From Rhodomicrobium sp. Az07 (GTDB lineage: Bacteria > Pseudomonadota > Alphaproteobacteria > Rhizobiales > Rhodomicrobiaceae), in contig NZ_JAHFZG010000022.1 in the NCBI RefSeq assembly GCF_018619475.1, forward strand, positions 1 through 44,362: DNA of 44,362 bases, given 5' to 3'. How positions within the stretch are numbered: position 1 is the first letter of the stretch; every line of letters begins with the position of its first letter. The notes beneath the pieces were generated by a model. It searched no databases, was not told where the DNA came from, and worked only from the letters and a program-made list of their open reading frames with translations. A program made the position numbers and the translations under genes. Of this stretch, positions 25,601 to 34,590 are shown piece after piece.

Positions 25601-25776
25601 ACGAACGCCGCTTGGAGCGAGGGCTCGATACGGGCAACCTTGGCCAGATAGATGTTGCCTCGAAGCTGCTTCCGCGACGCCGACTCGTAGTCAAATTCCT
25701 CGACGCGATTTCCGCGCGTCACCACCACCCGTGTCTCTTCCGGGTGGGTGGCATCGATTAACATCTTGTTTGCCAT
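22669..25776 (-). CDS. rne: ribonuclease E
   Basis: 1035 aa. Endoribonuclease for mRNA decay and rRNA/tRNA maturation, scaffold of the degradosome. The S1 domain starts at about 38 (RGNIYLAKVARIEPSLQAAFVNYG) and is split by a very acidic insertion (about 95-320, runs of D/E such as DDEADDDDDETEEDDEEDE), a known alphaproteobacterial trait. The catalytic core (about 325-690) ends with the zinc-link CPVCQGVGH and the small domain. The C-terminal 330 residues are a disordered scaffold with basic RKRRRRRR and RRNRRRGRRGGRR patches (RNA binding) and Ala/Pro/Glu-rich tracts. The start MANKMLID at 25776 fits the family and has AGGAAG 9 bases upstream. Confidence 0.95.
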   Translation of the reverse strand: MANKMLIDATHPEETRVVVTRGNRVEEFDYESASRKQLRGNIYLAKVARIEPSLQAAFVNYGGNRHGFLAFAEIHPDYYQIPVAVREQLMKEEAADRQGRYRDARESRSDRPDRTPEAEGAAAAFSETGNGDGEPEATAAAVEASNEEVRSEFAAAVDTEQAEAGEGAPAPEENRDSESGSGGAIALEAALPPTLYEEFTAAIARGEEARDEIPSHPDDVEGGAVFEDDEADDDDDETEEDDEEDERGDEAEDEGDEQPEAKHRSRGNDAGDGDSGSSLDDGGIISVPESATPAPVEVVGSEDALEELPQRHKRRWRHYKIQEVIKRNQIVLIQVVKEERGSKGAALTTYLSLAGRYTVLMPNTASGGGISRKITVPADRKRLKEIAQELEVPEGMGLIIRTAGASRTKAEIKRDFEYLLRLWENVRDLTLKSTAPCLVYEEGDLIKRSIRDLYNKDIDEILVAGDEAHHEAKEFMRMLMPSHAKNVLLYKEPEPIFTKYEVERQLNQMFSPVVTLKSGGYIVLNQTEALVAIDVNSGRSTREYSIEDTALKTNMEAAEEVARQVRLRDLAGLIVIDFIDMDERRNNRSVERKLKESLRHDRARIQVGHISHFGLLEMSRQRLRQGVVEVSTVPCPVCQGVGHIRSTESVALMILRSIEDHLRTQGPANITLTASTEAALYILNNKRSYLRDIELRYGVTIVLQPDDKAHGAHFVLERGAEAVPPVVGDARVINMETAPLAQSDEEEEVAPASTSPASAEGEEKRSSRRKRRRRRRPGESASEAPLPNGHAASMAEGSDDDDEEDDTDGADESAVTEAGAQTVGAGREESTEGQQEGQFRRNRRRGRRGGRRHREDFAGQPGEIPGLGEQPQIDFEHGLPAVLQAPAAKPVSSDAPADALPEPEQVAVAATVETTATVEAEPQPLQTASGDNGATADEAPTVPVEPEPVAETASAQPAVEAEAKPEAQQAEAGAPQAPAADEAEPAEAKPDETPAEEQAKPEAEIAILPPPAPEPKPKPVRTGPPKKGWWQRSAN

Positions 25777-26561
25777 CGCAAATGCTTCCTGGCGCGCCCG
25801 CGCCAAAGCGTGGCCTCGCGATCATGGCGACATGATCGAGCGGACCGGTCGGACGGACGCACTGTTTGTTGATCGCGCTCTCGCCGCTTCGAACCAGCGC
25901 AGGGCTGGGAGCGCCGTCTTTTCCATTTTGGAGAAAGAGGGTCGACAGGCTTTCGATGCCGGACACGGCACCTTTCATTTCAAGCAAGTCGGAGCGCGAA
26001 GTTGACATTGTTGTTTGAGTCTCGGTTCGCCGACGGGCTCGTTTCTTCCTCGAAACGATGCGGCGAGACCACGATTCCGTGGCTACTTATTGTTCAGGGA
26101 TACGACATCCCGGCTGCTTTGCCTTCGACACTCGCGGTGCTGCCCGATCCATGTGGATCGATGCCCGTGGGCGATTGCCAAATTCACCCCCTGATCCTGT
26201 TAGGCGGATTAGCAAAGCGGAAGCCAGCCTAATCGATCAGGATTGACATATCTCTAATACGTTGTGTTTGACCCCGCCGCAAGCAAGACATAAGCGACGG
26301 TCGACGAAATGGTGAAATTGCGGACGCCGAAGCGTCCCGGCGGTGCCGGGGTGGACGCGAACAAGCCCATACTGTAGGACGAGGCGCAGGTGCCCTGGGC
26401 GCATACTTTGGTCCACTTTTCTGCACGATCTCAGGCAAACGTATGCGCCTCCGAGAGCACACTAGCAACCAATCGATCTAGTGCAGCTTCGAATTCACAT
26501 TCGATGGTGCCACCAGCGGGCGTGAATCAAACGTAAAATTCCTGCACCAGGGGCATCGAAC
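25777..26561. other. 785-base divergent gap, rne / amidase
   Basis: No gene can be supported. It probably holds the long rne leader, since rne mRNAs usually have structured leaders used for autoregulation. A bulged stem is possible at 26194-26243 (ATCCTG-TTAGGC pairing with GCCTAA…CAGGAT). The minus strand has a 59-codon open frame (26430-26254) with GC-rich third positions but no start. Two TTGACA hexamers (26002-26007, 26243-26248) lack matching -10 boxes. Confidence 0.5.
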
Positions 26562-27800
26562 ATGAAAACCGGCCTGAGACCATCAGTGGCTTTCGCGGCG
26601 TGCTGCACCATCCTCGTCCTCGCCTTTTTCATGGGGAGCGCCCGCGCCGAGGACATCGTGGTAAGCGCGCAGATCGGTGGCGACAGCCAACGCACCCGCT
26701 TCGTCGCCTTCGTCTCGAAAGCGGTCGAGTTTCGCGCCTTCTCCATGGCCAATCCCTACCGGATCGTGATCGACATGCCCGAGACGGACATCCAGGTGCC
26801 GGGCGCAAAGGGGCGCGGGCTGATCCTTTCATCGCGCTCGGGCCTGCTGGCGCCGGGCAAGTCGCGGATCGTGATCGACCTCGCCGCGCCCGCGCTCATT
26901 GAGAAAGCGGAGTTGCTGCCGCCGGAGAACGATCTACCAGCCCGGCTTGTGATCGACCTCGCTCGCACGACACACAAGACCTTCTTCGCCTCCGCCAAAA
27001 CCCCGCCGCCGACGCCGAAGCCCGACGAGCAGCAAAGCGCCGCCGCGAAGCCGGACGCGGGGGACAGGCGGCCGCTCATCGTCATCGATCCCGGACACGG
27101 CGGCATCGACGCGGGCGCTGTCGGCCGGGTTACGAATACACTTGAAAAGGACATTGTCTTCGACTTCTGCCGGAAGCTCGCCACGAAGCTCGAAGCGACG
27201 ACGCGCTACCGCATCCTCCTGACGCGAACGTCGGACGTCTTCGTTTCCCTCGACGACCGGGCGGCTATTGCGGTCAAGGCGCAGGCGGATCTTCTCATCT
27301 CGATCCACGCAGACGCCCTCGACCCGAAGCGCCTTGGCGTGAAAGCGTTGAAGGAAGTTCGCGGGGGCACGATCTACACACTGTCGGAAGAAGCCTCCGA
27401 CGAGCAGGCGAATGTTATCGCACAGAACGAAAACAAGGTCGACGTGCAAGCCGGTGTCGAGAACGAGCAGACAACGCCGGTCGTCTCCGAGGAAATAGCC
27501 TCGATCCTCAACGATCTCGAAAACCGGATCAAAAGGAACCGGTCTGCCTCTCTCGCGCATTACCTCATCGACCACATGAAGGGCAAGATGAAGTTCAACA
27601 TCAGGCCGCAGCGCTCGGCGAATTTCCGCGTGCTGAAAGCGCATGGCGTGCCCGCCGTCCTGATCGAACTCGGCTACCTCAGCAACGAAGACGATGAAAA
27701 GCTCCTCATCTCGGAGGAGTGGCGGGAAGCGATCGCATCGGCTTTGGGGGAGGCGGTTAACGCATTCATGGCGGAACGGCAGGCACACATTCCGCTGTAA
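26562..27800 (+). CDS. amiC: periplasmic N-acetylmuramoyl-L-alanine amidase with AMIN domain
   Basis: 412 aa. Cleaves the amide bond between N-acetylmuramic acid and the stem peptide, mainly at division. A signal peptide lies at 1-29, an AMIN targeting domain at about 30-135 (FRAFSMANPYRIVIDMPET), a Pro-rich linker at 145-165 and an Amidase_3 domain at about 168-405. Zinc ligands are visible in DPGHGGIDAGAVG and ISIHADAL, and the catalytic Glu in LIELGYLSNEDDE. An insertion between them (about 265-320, EEIASILNDLEN…) is the likely autoinhibitory helix region. It is followed by PBP1A on the same strand, a conserved order in alphaproteobacteria. AmiC is the nearest named type; the symbol is by similarity. 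Confidence 0.88.
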   Translation: MKTGLRPSVAFAACCTILVLAFFMGSARAEDIVVSAQIGGDSQRTRFVAFVSKAVEFRAFSMANPYRIVIDMPETDIQVPGAKGRGLILSSRSGLLAPGKSRIVIDLAAPALIEKAELLPPENDLPARLVIDLARTTHKTFFASAKTPPPTPKPDEQQSAAAKPDAGDRRPLIVIDPGHGGIDAGAVGRVTNTLEKDIVFDFCRKLATKLEATTRYRILLTRTSDVFVSLDDRAAIAVKAQADLLISIHADALDPKRLGVKALKEVRGGTIYTLSEEASDEQANVIAQNENKVDVQAGVENEQTTPVVSEEIASILNDLENRIKRNRSASLAHYLIDHMKGKMKFNIRPQRSANFRVLKAHGVPAVLIELGYLSNEDDEKLLISEEWREAIASALGEAVNAFMAERQAHIPL

Positions 27801-27996
27801 AACCGCGGCTGCGGTCGTGCTCGCGTTAACCTGCGATTGTGCAGAATACGAAGTTGTGGTTAGCGGTATGAGATGAGGCATATATGCTGTCACAATTTGG
27901 GCAAGCCGTTATGCTCGTGATGGCGGCGCCTGAATCCCTCCGGTCGCTTTGTTTGGTCTGATCGTGGAAACGGCCGAATAATCAAGCGTGGAACCG

Positions 27997-30726
27997 ATGC
28001 AAAGCAAGTCGCCTGTCCTTCCGCCCCCCGCGAAGAAAAAGCGCCACAGGAGTCTCTTCCTGAGCTTTCTCGGGTTTGCGTTCACGGCAGGCGTTTTCAT
28101 GTTTATCGCTGCGTCGGCGGGAGCTGCTTATTTTCTCTGGACGATTACGCAAGACCTTCCGGACTACGACAAGCTCGCTAATTACAAGCCGCCCATTATT
28201 ACGCGCGTGCATGCCGGCGACGGGCGCCTGATCGCGGAGTTCGCGAAGGAGCGACGAATCTACGTGCCCGTTCAGGTCATGCCGAAGCCGCTCATCAATG
28301 CATTCCTCGCCGCCGAAGACCAGAGTTTCTGGGAACATGGCGGCCTCGATTTTCGCGGCATCCTGCGCGCCGTCTACAATAACCTGACGAAAAACAGGAA
28401 GGAAGGCGCGTCCACCATCACCCAGCAGGTGGCCAAGAATTTCCTGCTGACAAGCGAGCGTTCCTATCTCCGCAAGGCCAAGGAGGCGATCCTCGCCATC
28501 CGCATCGAGCGCGCGTACACAAAAGAACGCATCCTCGATCTTTACCTGAACCAGATCTATCTCGGCGGCGGCACCTACGGCGTCGCGGCGGCTGCCCTCC
28601 GGTACTTCGGCAAGGAACTGAACGACCTGCAACTGCACGAGGTCGCCTATCTCGCCGCGCTGCCGAAAGAGCCGACGAAGCTTCAGCTCACCACCGCGAG
28701 ACCCGGCAGCAAAGCCTTCAAGGATGCCCTCTTGCGGCGCAACGACATCCTCAACAACATGGTGCGTTTCGGCTTCATTAAGCAGGAAGACGCTGAAGAG
28801 GCGAAGAAGCAGCCGCTCGAAATGGTGGCCCGCACCGTTGGCCCGTCGACCTTCGCCGCGGAATACTTCGCCGAAGAAGTTCGCCGCACGCTCGCCGACA
28901 TGTACGGCCTCGAAGACAACGACGACAATTCGAGCGTTTATGCGGGTGGATACTCCGTGCGCTCCACGCTCGATCCCAGCCTCCAGATGATGGCGCGCTC
29001 CGCGCTGCGCGCCGGGCTCGTAAGCTTCGACCGCAAGCGCGGCTGGCGCGGGCCCATCACGAAGATCGATCTCGCCCTGGCCGGCGACTGGGGCGTCAAG
29101 CTTGCCGAGGTGCCCGCGCTGTCGGACGTGGAACCATGGCGGCTCGGCGTCGTCCTGCAAACCGCGAAGGACAAGGCGGTTATCGGCTTGCAGCCGGGCC
29201 GCATGCCGAACAATGCGCTCGAAGCCGAGCGCGAGACTGTCGAACTCGGCAAGGATGGCGTGAAATGGGCCCTGGACAAGCTCAAGGTCAAAACGAAAGG
29301 GCCCATCGGCGTCAGCGACATTCTCAGTCTCGGCGATGTAGTCTACGTTTCCCCGCCGAACGAAATCGACCTCATGAAGGAACGCGAGCGCAATCCCAAG
29401 CTCGCGGCAGGCAAGACGCTGCTGCCAGCCTGGTCGCTGATGCAGGTGCCGCAGGTCGGCGGCGCGACCGTCGTCATGGACCCGCATACCGGCCGCGTTC
29501 TTGCGCTTATTGGCGGCTTCAGCTTCGCCGAAAGCCAGTTCAACCGCGCACTGCAAGCGCGACGGCAGCCGGGTTCGTCGTTCAAGCCGATCGTCTACGC
29601 CGCCGCACTCGACAACGGCTATACGCCCGCGTCCGTGGTGAACGACGCGGCCTTTTCGATCGATCAGGGCAACGGACAGGGCGAATGGAAGCCCTCGAAT
29701 TACGACAAGCAGGTGCACGGCCTCCAGCCGCTTCGTATTGGCATCGAGAAGTCTCGAAATCTTATGACGGTGCGCCTCGCGCAGGATCTCGGCATGCCGA
29801 TCGTGAGCGAATATGCGCGCCGCTTCGGGGTTTATGAAGATCTCCCGCCGCTGCTCTCCATGGCGCTCGGCGCGGGCGAGACGTCGCTCATACGGCTGAC
29901 GACCGCCTATTGCATGTTTGCGAACGGTGGCAAGAAGATCAATTACACCTTCATCGACCGCATCCAGAACCGCATGGGCCAGACGATCTGGCGGCACGAT
30001 AACCGCCCCTGCGAAAGCTGCAATGCCGAAGCGTGGCGAGGTCAGGCCGAGCCCCAGCTTACCGACGAACGCGCGCAGATCATCGACCCGATAACGGCCT
30101 ATCAGGTCACGTCGATGCTTGAAGGCGTCGTTGTGCGTGGCACGGGCTCCATGGTCTGGAAGCGGGTGCAGAAGCCTCTCGGCGGCAAGACCGGCACGAC
30201 GAACGACGAAAAGGATGCGTGGTTCATCGGTTTTTCGCCCGACATCGCCATGGGCGTCTTCATCGGCTACGATTCCCCGCAGCCGATGGGCCACGGTGAA
30301 ACGGGCGGCGAACTGGCAGCGCCTATCTTCGCGGACTTCTTCAAGATGGCACTTAAGGACAAGCCCGCGGTTCCGTTCCGCACGCCGGCAGACATCCGGC
30401 AGGTCCGCGTCAACAAGCGCACCGGCCAGCGCACCGACCCGGCCGATCCCGACGCCATTACCGAATACTTCAAGCCGGGCACCGAGCCGCCGGAAGGCTA
30501 TGCGACTGCTTCGGCCTCCTACCCGGTGGCCGGCGATCAGCAACAGGATTACAGCCAGCAGGGCGGATACCCTGGCGACAACAACGGAGGCTGGAGGCAG
30601 CCGCCTCAGCCCTCATCCGGCGGATGGGGCCAGCCGCAGCCAACGCCTCCGAACCAGCAGGGCACAGTGGGCGGCTATCCGCCGCCTTACGGGCGGACCG
30701 CGCCTAGCCCCGGAGGCTTGTACTAG
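27997..30726 (+). CDS. mrcA: penicillin-binding protein 1A
   Basis: 909 aa from ATG 27997; GTG 27988 (+3 aa) is equally open and neither has a strong Shine-Dalgarno. Bifunctional enzyme polymerising glycan and cross-linking peptides. A transmembrane helix lies at about 20-48, the glycosyltransferase 51 domain at about 70-245 (catalytic Glu in LAAEDQSFWEHGG; EGASTITQQVAKN), an OB-like insert (330-440), then the transpeptidase with SSFK (RQPGSSFKPI), SRN in IEKSRNLMTV and KTG in GGKTGTTND. The C-terminus is a Pro/Gln/Gly-rich tail of about 60 residues. It sits between the amidase and prfB. Confidence 0.95.
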   Translation: MQSKSPVLPPPAKKKRHRSLFLSFLGFAFTAGVFMFIAASAGAAYFLWTITQDLPDYDKLANYKPPIITRVHAGDGRLIAEFAKERRIYVPVQVMPKPLINAFLAAEDQSFWEHGGLDFRGILRAVYNNLTKNRKEGASTITQQVAKNFLLTSERSYLRKAKEAILAIRIERAYTKERILDLYLNQIYLGGGTYGVAAAALRYFGKELNDLQLHEVAYLAALPKEPTKLQLTTARPGSKAFKDALLRRNDILNNMVRFGFIKQEDAEEAKKQPLEMVARTVGPSTFAAEYFAEEVRRTLADMYGLEDNDDNSSVYAGGYSVRSTLDPSLQMMARSALRAGLVSFDRKRGWRGPITKIDLALAGDWGVKLAEVPALSDVEPWRLGVVLQTAKDKAVIGLQPGRMPNNALEAERETVELGKDGVKWALDKLKVKTKGPIGVSDILSLGDVVYVSPPNEIDLMKERERNPKLAAGKTLLPAWSLMQVPQVGGATVVMDPHTGRVLALIGGFSFAESQFNRALQARRQPGSSFKPIVYAAALDNGYTPASVVNDAAFSIDQGNGQGEWKPSNYDKQVHGLQPLRIGIEKSRNLMTVRLAQDLGMPIVSEYARRFGVYEDLPPLLSMALGAGETSLIRLTTAYCMFANGGKKINYTFIDRIQNRMGQTIWRHDNRPCESCNAEAWRGQAEPQLTDERAQIIDPITAYQVTSMLEGVVVRGTGSMVWKRVQKPLGGKTGTTNDEKDAWFIGFSPDIAMGVFIGYDSPQPMGHGETGGELAAPIFADFFKMALKDKPAVPFRTPADIRQVRVNKRTGQRTDPADPDAITEYFKPGTEPPEGYATASASYPVAGDQQQDYSQQGGYPGDNNGGWRQPPQPSSGGWGQPQPTPPNQQGTVGGYPPPYGRTAPSPGGLY

Positions 30727-30741
30727 CTTTTTGTCATCCCA

Positions 30742-30772
30742 TCTGCGTCCGGGGCGGGACACCGGATGCAGA
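30742..30772 (+). terminator. hairpin after PBP1A gene
   Basis: TCTGCGTCCGG (30742-30752) pairs with CCGGATGCAGA (30762-30772), 11 pairs with one G-U and a 9-base loop. No U-run; may be a REP-like element or terminator. Confidence 0.45.
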
Positions 30773-30954
30773 CAGGCTAGACATTAAGACTGGAACTCAG
30801 CGCAGCCCGGTGTAATTGTCGAAACCAGCCCCAACGCCCGGCAAGCGCGCGCAGCGTACTGACGCCATGCCGGCTCAATCTTCACAGTTTTGTAATAACG
30901 GACCCGGATGCCAGTCTTTCGCTCCGGCTTCAGCCTCACAGACGGAACCTTTTC

Positions 30955-32086
30955 ATGCGCCCCGAAACTCAAGCCATCGTCGACGAAATCAAGCAGTCCC
31001 TCTCGCTCCTGCGGAGGTATCTTTGACTGGGATAAAGCGAAAGCCCGCCTCGCGAGCCTGAACGAGATCGTCGAAGACCCGACGCTGTGGGACAATCCGC
31101 AGCGGGCGCAAAAGCTGCTCCGCGAGCGGCAACACCTCGACACGGCGCTCACCGCCTATTCGCAGCTCGCCGCGCGCCTTGACGACGCCGTCGGCCTCAT
31201 CGAACTTGGCGAGGAAGAAGGCGACGATGAGGTTGTGAACGAGGCCGAGGCCTCGCTCGCCGCGCTGCAAACCGAAGTGCAGAAGCGCGAAGTCGAAGCG
31301 CTGCTTTCGGGCGAAGCCGACGGCAACGACACCTTCCTCGAAGTTCACGCGGGCGCGGGCGGCACCGAGAGCCAGGACTGGACCGAAATGCTGCTGCGCA
31401 TGTACATGCGCTGGGCCGAGGAACAGGGCTACAAGGTCGAACTTATCGAAAGCGCGGCGGGCGAAGAAGCTGGGCTCAAGTCGGCCACGATCCAGGTGAA
31501 AGGCTCCAACGCCTTCGGCTGGCTCAAGACCGAGTCCGGCGTGCATCGTCTCGTTCGCATCTCCCCCTACGATTCCAACGCGCGCCGCCACACGAGCTTC
31601 GCGTCCGTCTGGGTTTATCCGGTCGTGGACGAGACCATCGATATCGCGGTGGCCGAAAGCGACTGCCGCATCGACACGTACCGCGCGAGCGGCGCAGGCG
31701 GCCAGCACGTCAACACCACCGACTCGGCGGTGCGCATCACGCACGTGCCGACCGGCATCGTGGTGCAATGCCAGATGGAGCGCTCGCAGCACAAGAACCG
31801 CGCCACCGCGTGGAACATGCTGAAAGCGCGCCTCTACGAGATGGAACTGAAGAAGCGCGAGGATGCCGCGCATGCCGCCGCCGCTTCGAAAACAGAGATC
31901 GGCTGGGGGCATCAGATTCGCTCTTACGTGCTCCAGCCCTATCAGATGGTGAAAGATCTGCGCACGGGCATCGTGAACACGAACCCGGCGGCCGTGCTGG
32001 ACGGAGACATCACCGCCTTCATCGAGGCGGCGCTGGCGCAGCGCGTCCATGGCGGCGGCCCCGCCAAGATCGAGGATCTGGATTAG
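30955..32086 (+). CDS. prfB: peptide chain release factor 2, programmed +1 frameshift
   Basis: 376 aa made by frameshifting. Zero-frame ATG at 30955 encodes 23 residues to TGA at 31024-31026; shifting +1 after CTT (31021-31023) continues from GAC 31025 to the stop at 32086. The slip site CTT-TGA-C is preceded by a Shine-Dalgarno-like GGAGG (31013-31017), the classical prfB autoregulatory signal: RF2 reads UGA, so low RF2 promotes the shift. RF2 terminates at UGA and UAA. The protein has the catalytic GGQ in [20 protein letters not shown]. The codon-recognition loop reads SPY ([16 protein letters not shown]) where the E. coli form is SPF. The HAD gene overlaps its stop. Confidence 0.95.
31013..31027 (+). 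promoter_or_regulatory. RF2 recoding site
   Basis: GGAGG (31013-31017), then TAT CTT TGA C. The internal Shine-Dalgarno is 3 bases before the slippery CTT, as in other prfB genes. The stop here is in frame with the start at 30955. Confidence 0.93.
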
Positions 32087-32760
32087 TGGCGGAGAACACC
32101 ACGCCGCCACGCCTCATCATCTTCGACTTCGACGGCGTCATCGCCGACAGCGAAGTGCTGGCCTGCGAGGCGCTCGCCGCCTATGCGGGCGATCTTGGCG
32201 CGCCCATGATTTGGCAAGAAGCTGCGAAGCTGTTCGTCGGCAAGCGCGCGTCCGACGAGGTCGCCACCATGGAAGCGCTGGCGGGCCGCCCGTTGCCGGA
32301 CTTCCTGCCCGAGCTTGAGCGCCGCACGTTCGCGCTGTTCGAGCGCTCGCTGCGCCCCATCCCCGGCGTCGCCGATTTCATCGCGCGCCACGCGGACATG
32401 CCGCGCTGCATCGCGTCGTCAAGCTCGCCGCGCCGCATCGCCCTGTGTCTCGGCGTGATGGGTCTTGCCGACCGCTTCCCGCGCGGCATCTACAGCGCCG
32501 AGACCGTGGCGCGCGGCAAGCCGTTCCCCGATATTTTCCTGAAAGCTGCACACGAAGAAGGCGTCGAGCCGCGCGACGCCATCGTGATCGAGGACAGCGC
32601 GAGCGGCGTCCGTGCGGCCGTGGCGGCGGGCATGCGCGTGATCGGGCTTGTGGCCGCGTCGCACCTGCCGCCCGACCACGAATCGGCGCTCGTCGCGGCG
32701 GGCGCGACGTTCATCGCGCGCGATTATGACGAGGTTGCCCGCATTCTGACGGGGCTTTGA
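32086..32760 (+). CDS. HAD-superfamily phosphatase/phosphomutase-like protein
   Basis: 224 aa from a GTG overlapping the prfB stop (TAGTG). Haloacid dehalogenase fold: nucleophile motif IIFDFDGVIADSE, motif II Ser in CIASSSS, Lys in ARGKPFPD and acidic motif IVIEDSASG. The helical cap between motif I and II is of the beta-phosphoglucomutase/Gph type (C1 cap). Likely a small sugar-phosphate or phosphoglycolate phosphatase; substrate not assignable. It is translationally coupled to prfB. A GTG start is chosen since the frame upstream runs inside prfB. Confidence 0.85.
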   Translation: MAENTTPPRLIIFDFDGVIADSEVLACEALAAYAGDLGAPMIWQEAAKLFVGKRASDEVATMEALAGRPLPDFLPELERRTFALFERSLRPIPGVADFIARHADMPRCIASSSSPRRIALCLGVMGLADRFPRGIYSAETVARGKPFPDIFLKAAHEEGVEPRDAIVIEDSASGVRAAVAAGMRVIGLVAASHLPPDHESALVAAGATFIARDYDEVARILTGL

Positions 32761-32772
32761 GCCGCTTTCCGG

Positions 32773-33578
32773 CTACGCATGGCGCCAAACCTTCACGGCC
32801 GAGATCATAAGGATCGCAGCGAGAATCGGAAGCAGAACGTCGGTCGGCACGATACCGAGCAGCCAACTCCCGATAAAGGTTCCAGCAACGGAGCCCGCCG
32901 CCATGACGAGAACGAACGGCCTGTAGCGGGCTAATACGGAAAAGCTGTTGTCGCGGCTATAACGGATAAAGCCGACAAGCATCGTCGGAAGGCTTACGGC
33001 CAACGAGAGACTGCCCGCGAGCTTGATGTCCACGCCAAAAAGTAGAACGAGCGTCGGAATTAGAAGCTCGCCGCCTGCTACCCCAAGCAGTGCAGCGACG
33101 ACTCCGATGAAGAAGCCGGACACAACGCCGACGAACAACTGAGCCGGGCCTGTCAGCAGGGCTTGATGTGCCGTGGTATCGTGGCCGACCACGAGAACGA
33201 GCGCTATGGCCACGAGCAAGATGGCGATGACCCTATAAAGCGTTTCCGATTTCAGCCGCGTGGCCCAGCCCGCGCCGAACCAAGCGCCGACAAGGCTGCC
33301 GGCGAGAGATTGGCGATAATCGACCAGTTTTCCGCTAGCGCGCCAAACGGCACCGTTCCGGCTCGAAAGGGCAGCGCCGTCGCAACTACAACCAGGCTCA
33401 TCGCCTTGTTGAGGATCACTGCTTCCAGGGCGGCGAACCGGAACAGTCCAATCAGGACCGGAAGCCGAAACTCAGCTCCGCCCAAGCCGATGAGGCCACC
33501 GAGCGCGCCAATCGCGCCGCCGCTGGCAAACCCAGCCAAAACATTCGGGCTGGCTTTCGCCAGTTCAGTTTTCTGCAT
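32773..33578 (-). pseudogene. TauE/SafE family permease, broken by a frameshift
   Basis: Two consecutive minus-strand frames make one eight-TM TauE/SafE (DUF81) anion exporter of about 265 aa. The N-terminal piece (33578 to 33252) has the family motif GGLIGLGGAEFRLPVL; the C-terminal piece (to 32773) has GVAALLGVAGGELLIPTLVLLFG. At about 33301-33310 the first frame goes out of phase (…ANLSPAALSAL) while the other frame there reads LAGSLVGAWFGAGWATRLK, the expected continuation. One lost C in CTC(C)TC, or a CT gain, explains it. Either a real inactivating mutation or a sequencing error. The family exports sulfite, sulfoacetate or similar organic anions. Confidence 0.82.
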
Positions 33579-33649
33579 TTTAGAGCAACCTTACGGAACT
33601 GGGCATCGCGGCGAGCCGGGGGGCAGCCCAAAAACTGCCAATACCCTGT

Positions 33650-34372
33650 CTACCCATGCAAGAAGACGGCCATCTCCCCCACGATGGCGCGGGCGGCGGC
33701 GTTCGGATCGGCGGCGCGCGTGATCGGCCGGCCGACGACGATGTAATCCGCGCCCGCGGCGATAGCCTCGGCCGGGGTCGCCGTGCGCGCCTGATCGTCG
33801 CCCGCGACGCTGGCGCTTGCCGGGCGAATGCCGGGGGTGACGACCGCAAGCCGCGAGCCGAAGGCGTCTTTCAGCGCGCGCGCCTCCCATGCCGACGAAA
33901 CCACGCCGTGAAACCCCGCCTCGGCGGCGAAGGCCGCGCGCGTGAGAACGAGGTCGCTGGCGGACAGCGTGATGCCTTGCCCTGCAAGGCTTTCCGGCCG
34001 GGCGTTCGTAAGCAGGCTGATGCCGAGCAGCTTGAGCGGCGTCCCTGCCGCGCCGCGCACCGCTGCCGTCACGGTCGCGTCGTCCTGCGCATGCACCGTC
34101 AGGAACGACGCGCCGAGCGCTGCCACGCGGGCCGTCGCCCTCTCCACGGTAGCGGCGATGTCATATAACTTAGCGTCGACGAACACGCTCGCGCCCGCAT
34201 CCGCGAGCCGCTTGACGAGCGCCACGCCGTCCGCCGTCATCAGAAGTTCGAGGCCGATTTTCGCCACGGCATGCGGCAGGGCAAGCCTGTGCCAGAAGGC
34301 CGCCGCTTCGTCCGCATGCGGGAAATCCAGCGCCACGATCAGTTTCTTTTCGGCTTCCGTCTCGAACCCCAT
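33650..34372 (-). CDS. pyrF: orotidine 5'-phosphate decarboxylase
   Basis: 240 aa from ATG 34372, with GAGGA about 6 bases upstream; an earlier in-frame ATG at 34444 adds 24 residues lacking family similarity. Last step of UMP synthesis: removes CO2 from OMP. Visible: KLIVALDFPHADEA, the catalytic DAKLYDIAATV (Asp-x-Lys-xx-Asp), and the C-terminal phosphate-binding VVTPGIRP and ADYIVVGRPIT. It is a single gene flanked by the broken permease and the divergent acyl-CoA dehydrogenase. Confidence 0.94.
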   Translation of the reverse strand: MGFETEAEKKLIVALDFPHADEAAAFWHRLALPHAVAKIGLELLMTADGVALVKRLADAGASVFVDAKLYDIAATVERATARVAALGASFLTVHAQDDATVTAAVRGAAGTPLKLLGISLLTNARPESLAGQGITLSASDLVLTRAAFAAEAGFHGVVSSAWEARALKDAFGSRLAVVTPGIRPASASVAGDDQARTATPAEAIAAGADYIVVGRPITRAADPNAAARAIVGEMAVFLHG

Positions 34373-34590
34373 CGCATCCTCGCTCCGTTTTTCGCCAGCG
34401 TGCCGGAAAGGCGTTCCCGAACCAAACGATTTCAGACCCAACATGGCAGCGATGAGCGGAAATCACGAGCAGCGGCCCGCCAACACGCCGCGCGATGCTC
34501 ACCTCAAGTGCAATTCACTTTTTTCGGTAGCCGTGTCATCCTGAGAAAAAGGGCGCCTGCGCCCTAAGAAAGAACAAGGGGGAAACCGCG

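Noticed and set aside
26308-26376. 22-codon plus-strand frame beginning MVKLRTPKRPGG
   Set aside because: No ribosome-binding site and too short to support; opposite to the coding-like minus frame.
26254-26430. Remnant of an invasion-associated IalB-type gene on the minus strand
   Set aside because: Only the WTKVC start recalls that family; no start codon and the rest does not align by eye.
27982-30543. 853-aa minus-strand frame
   Set aside because: Perfectly antisense to PBP1A; Arg/His-rich translation without domains.
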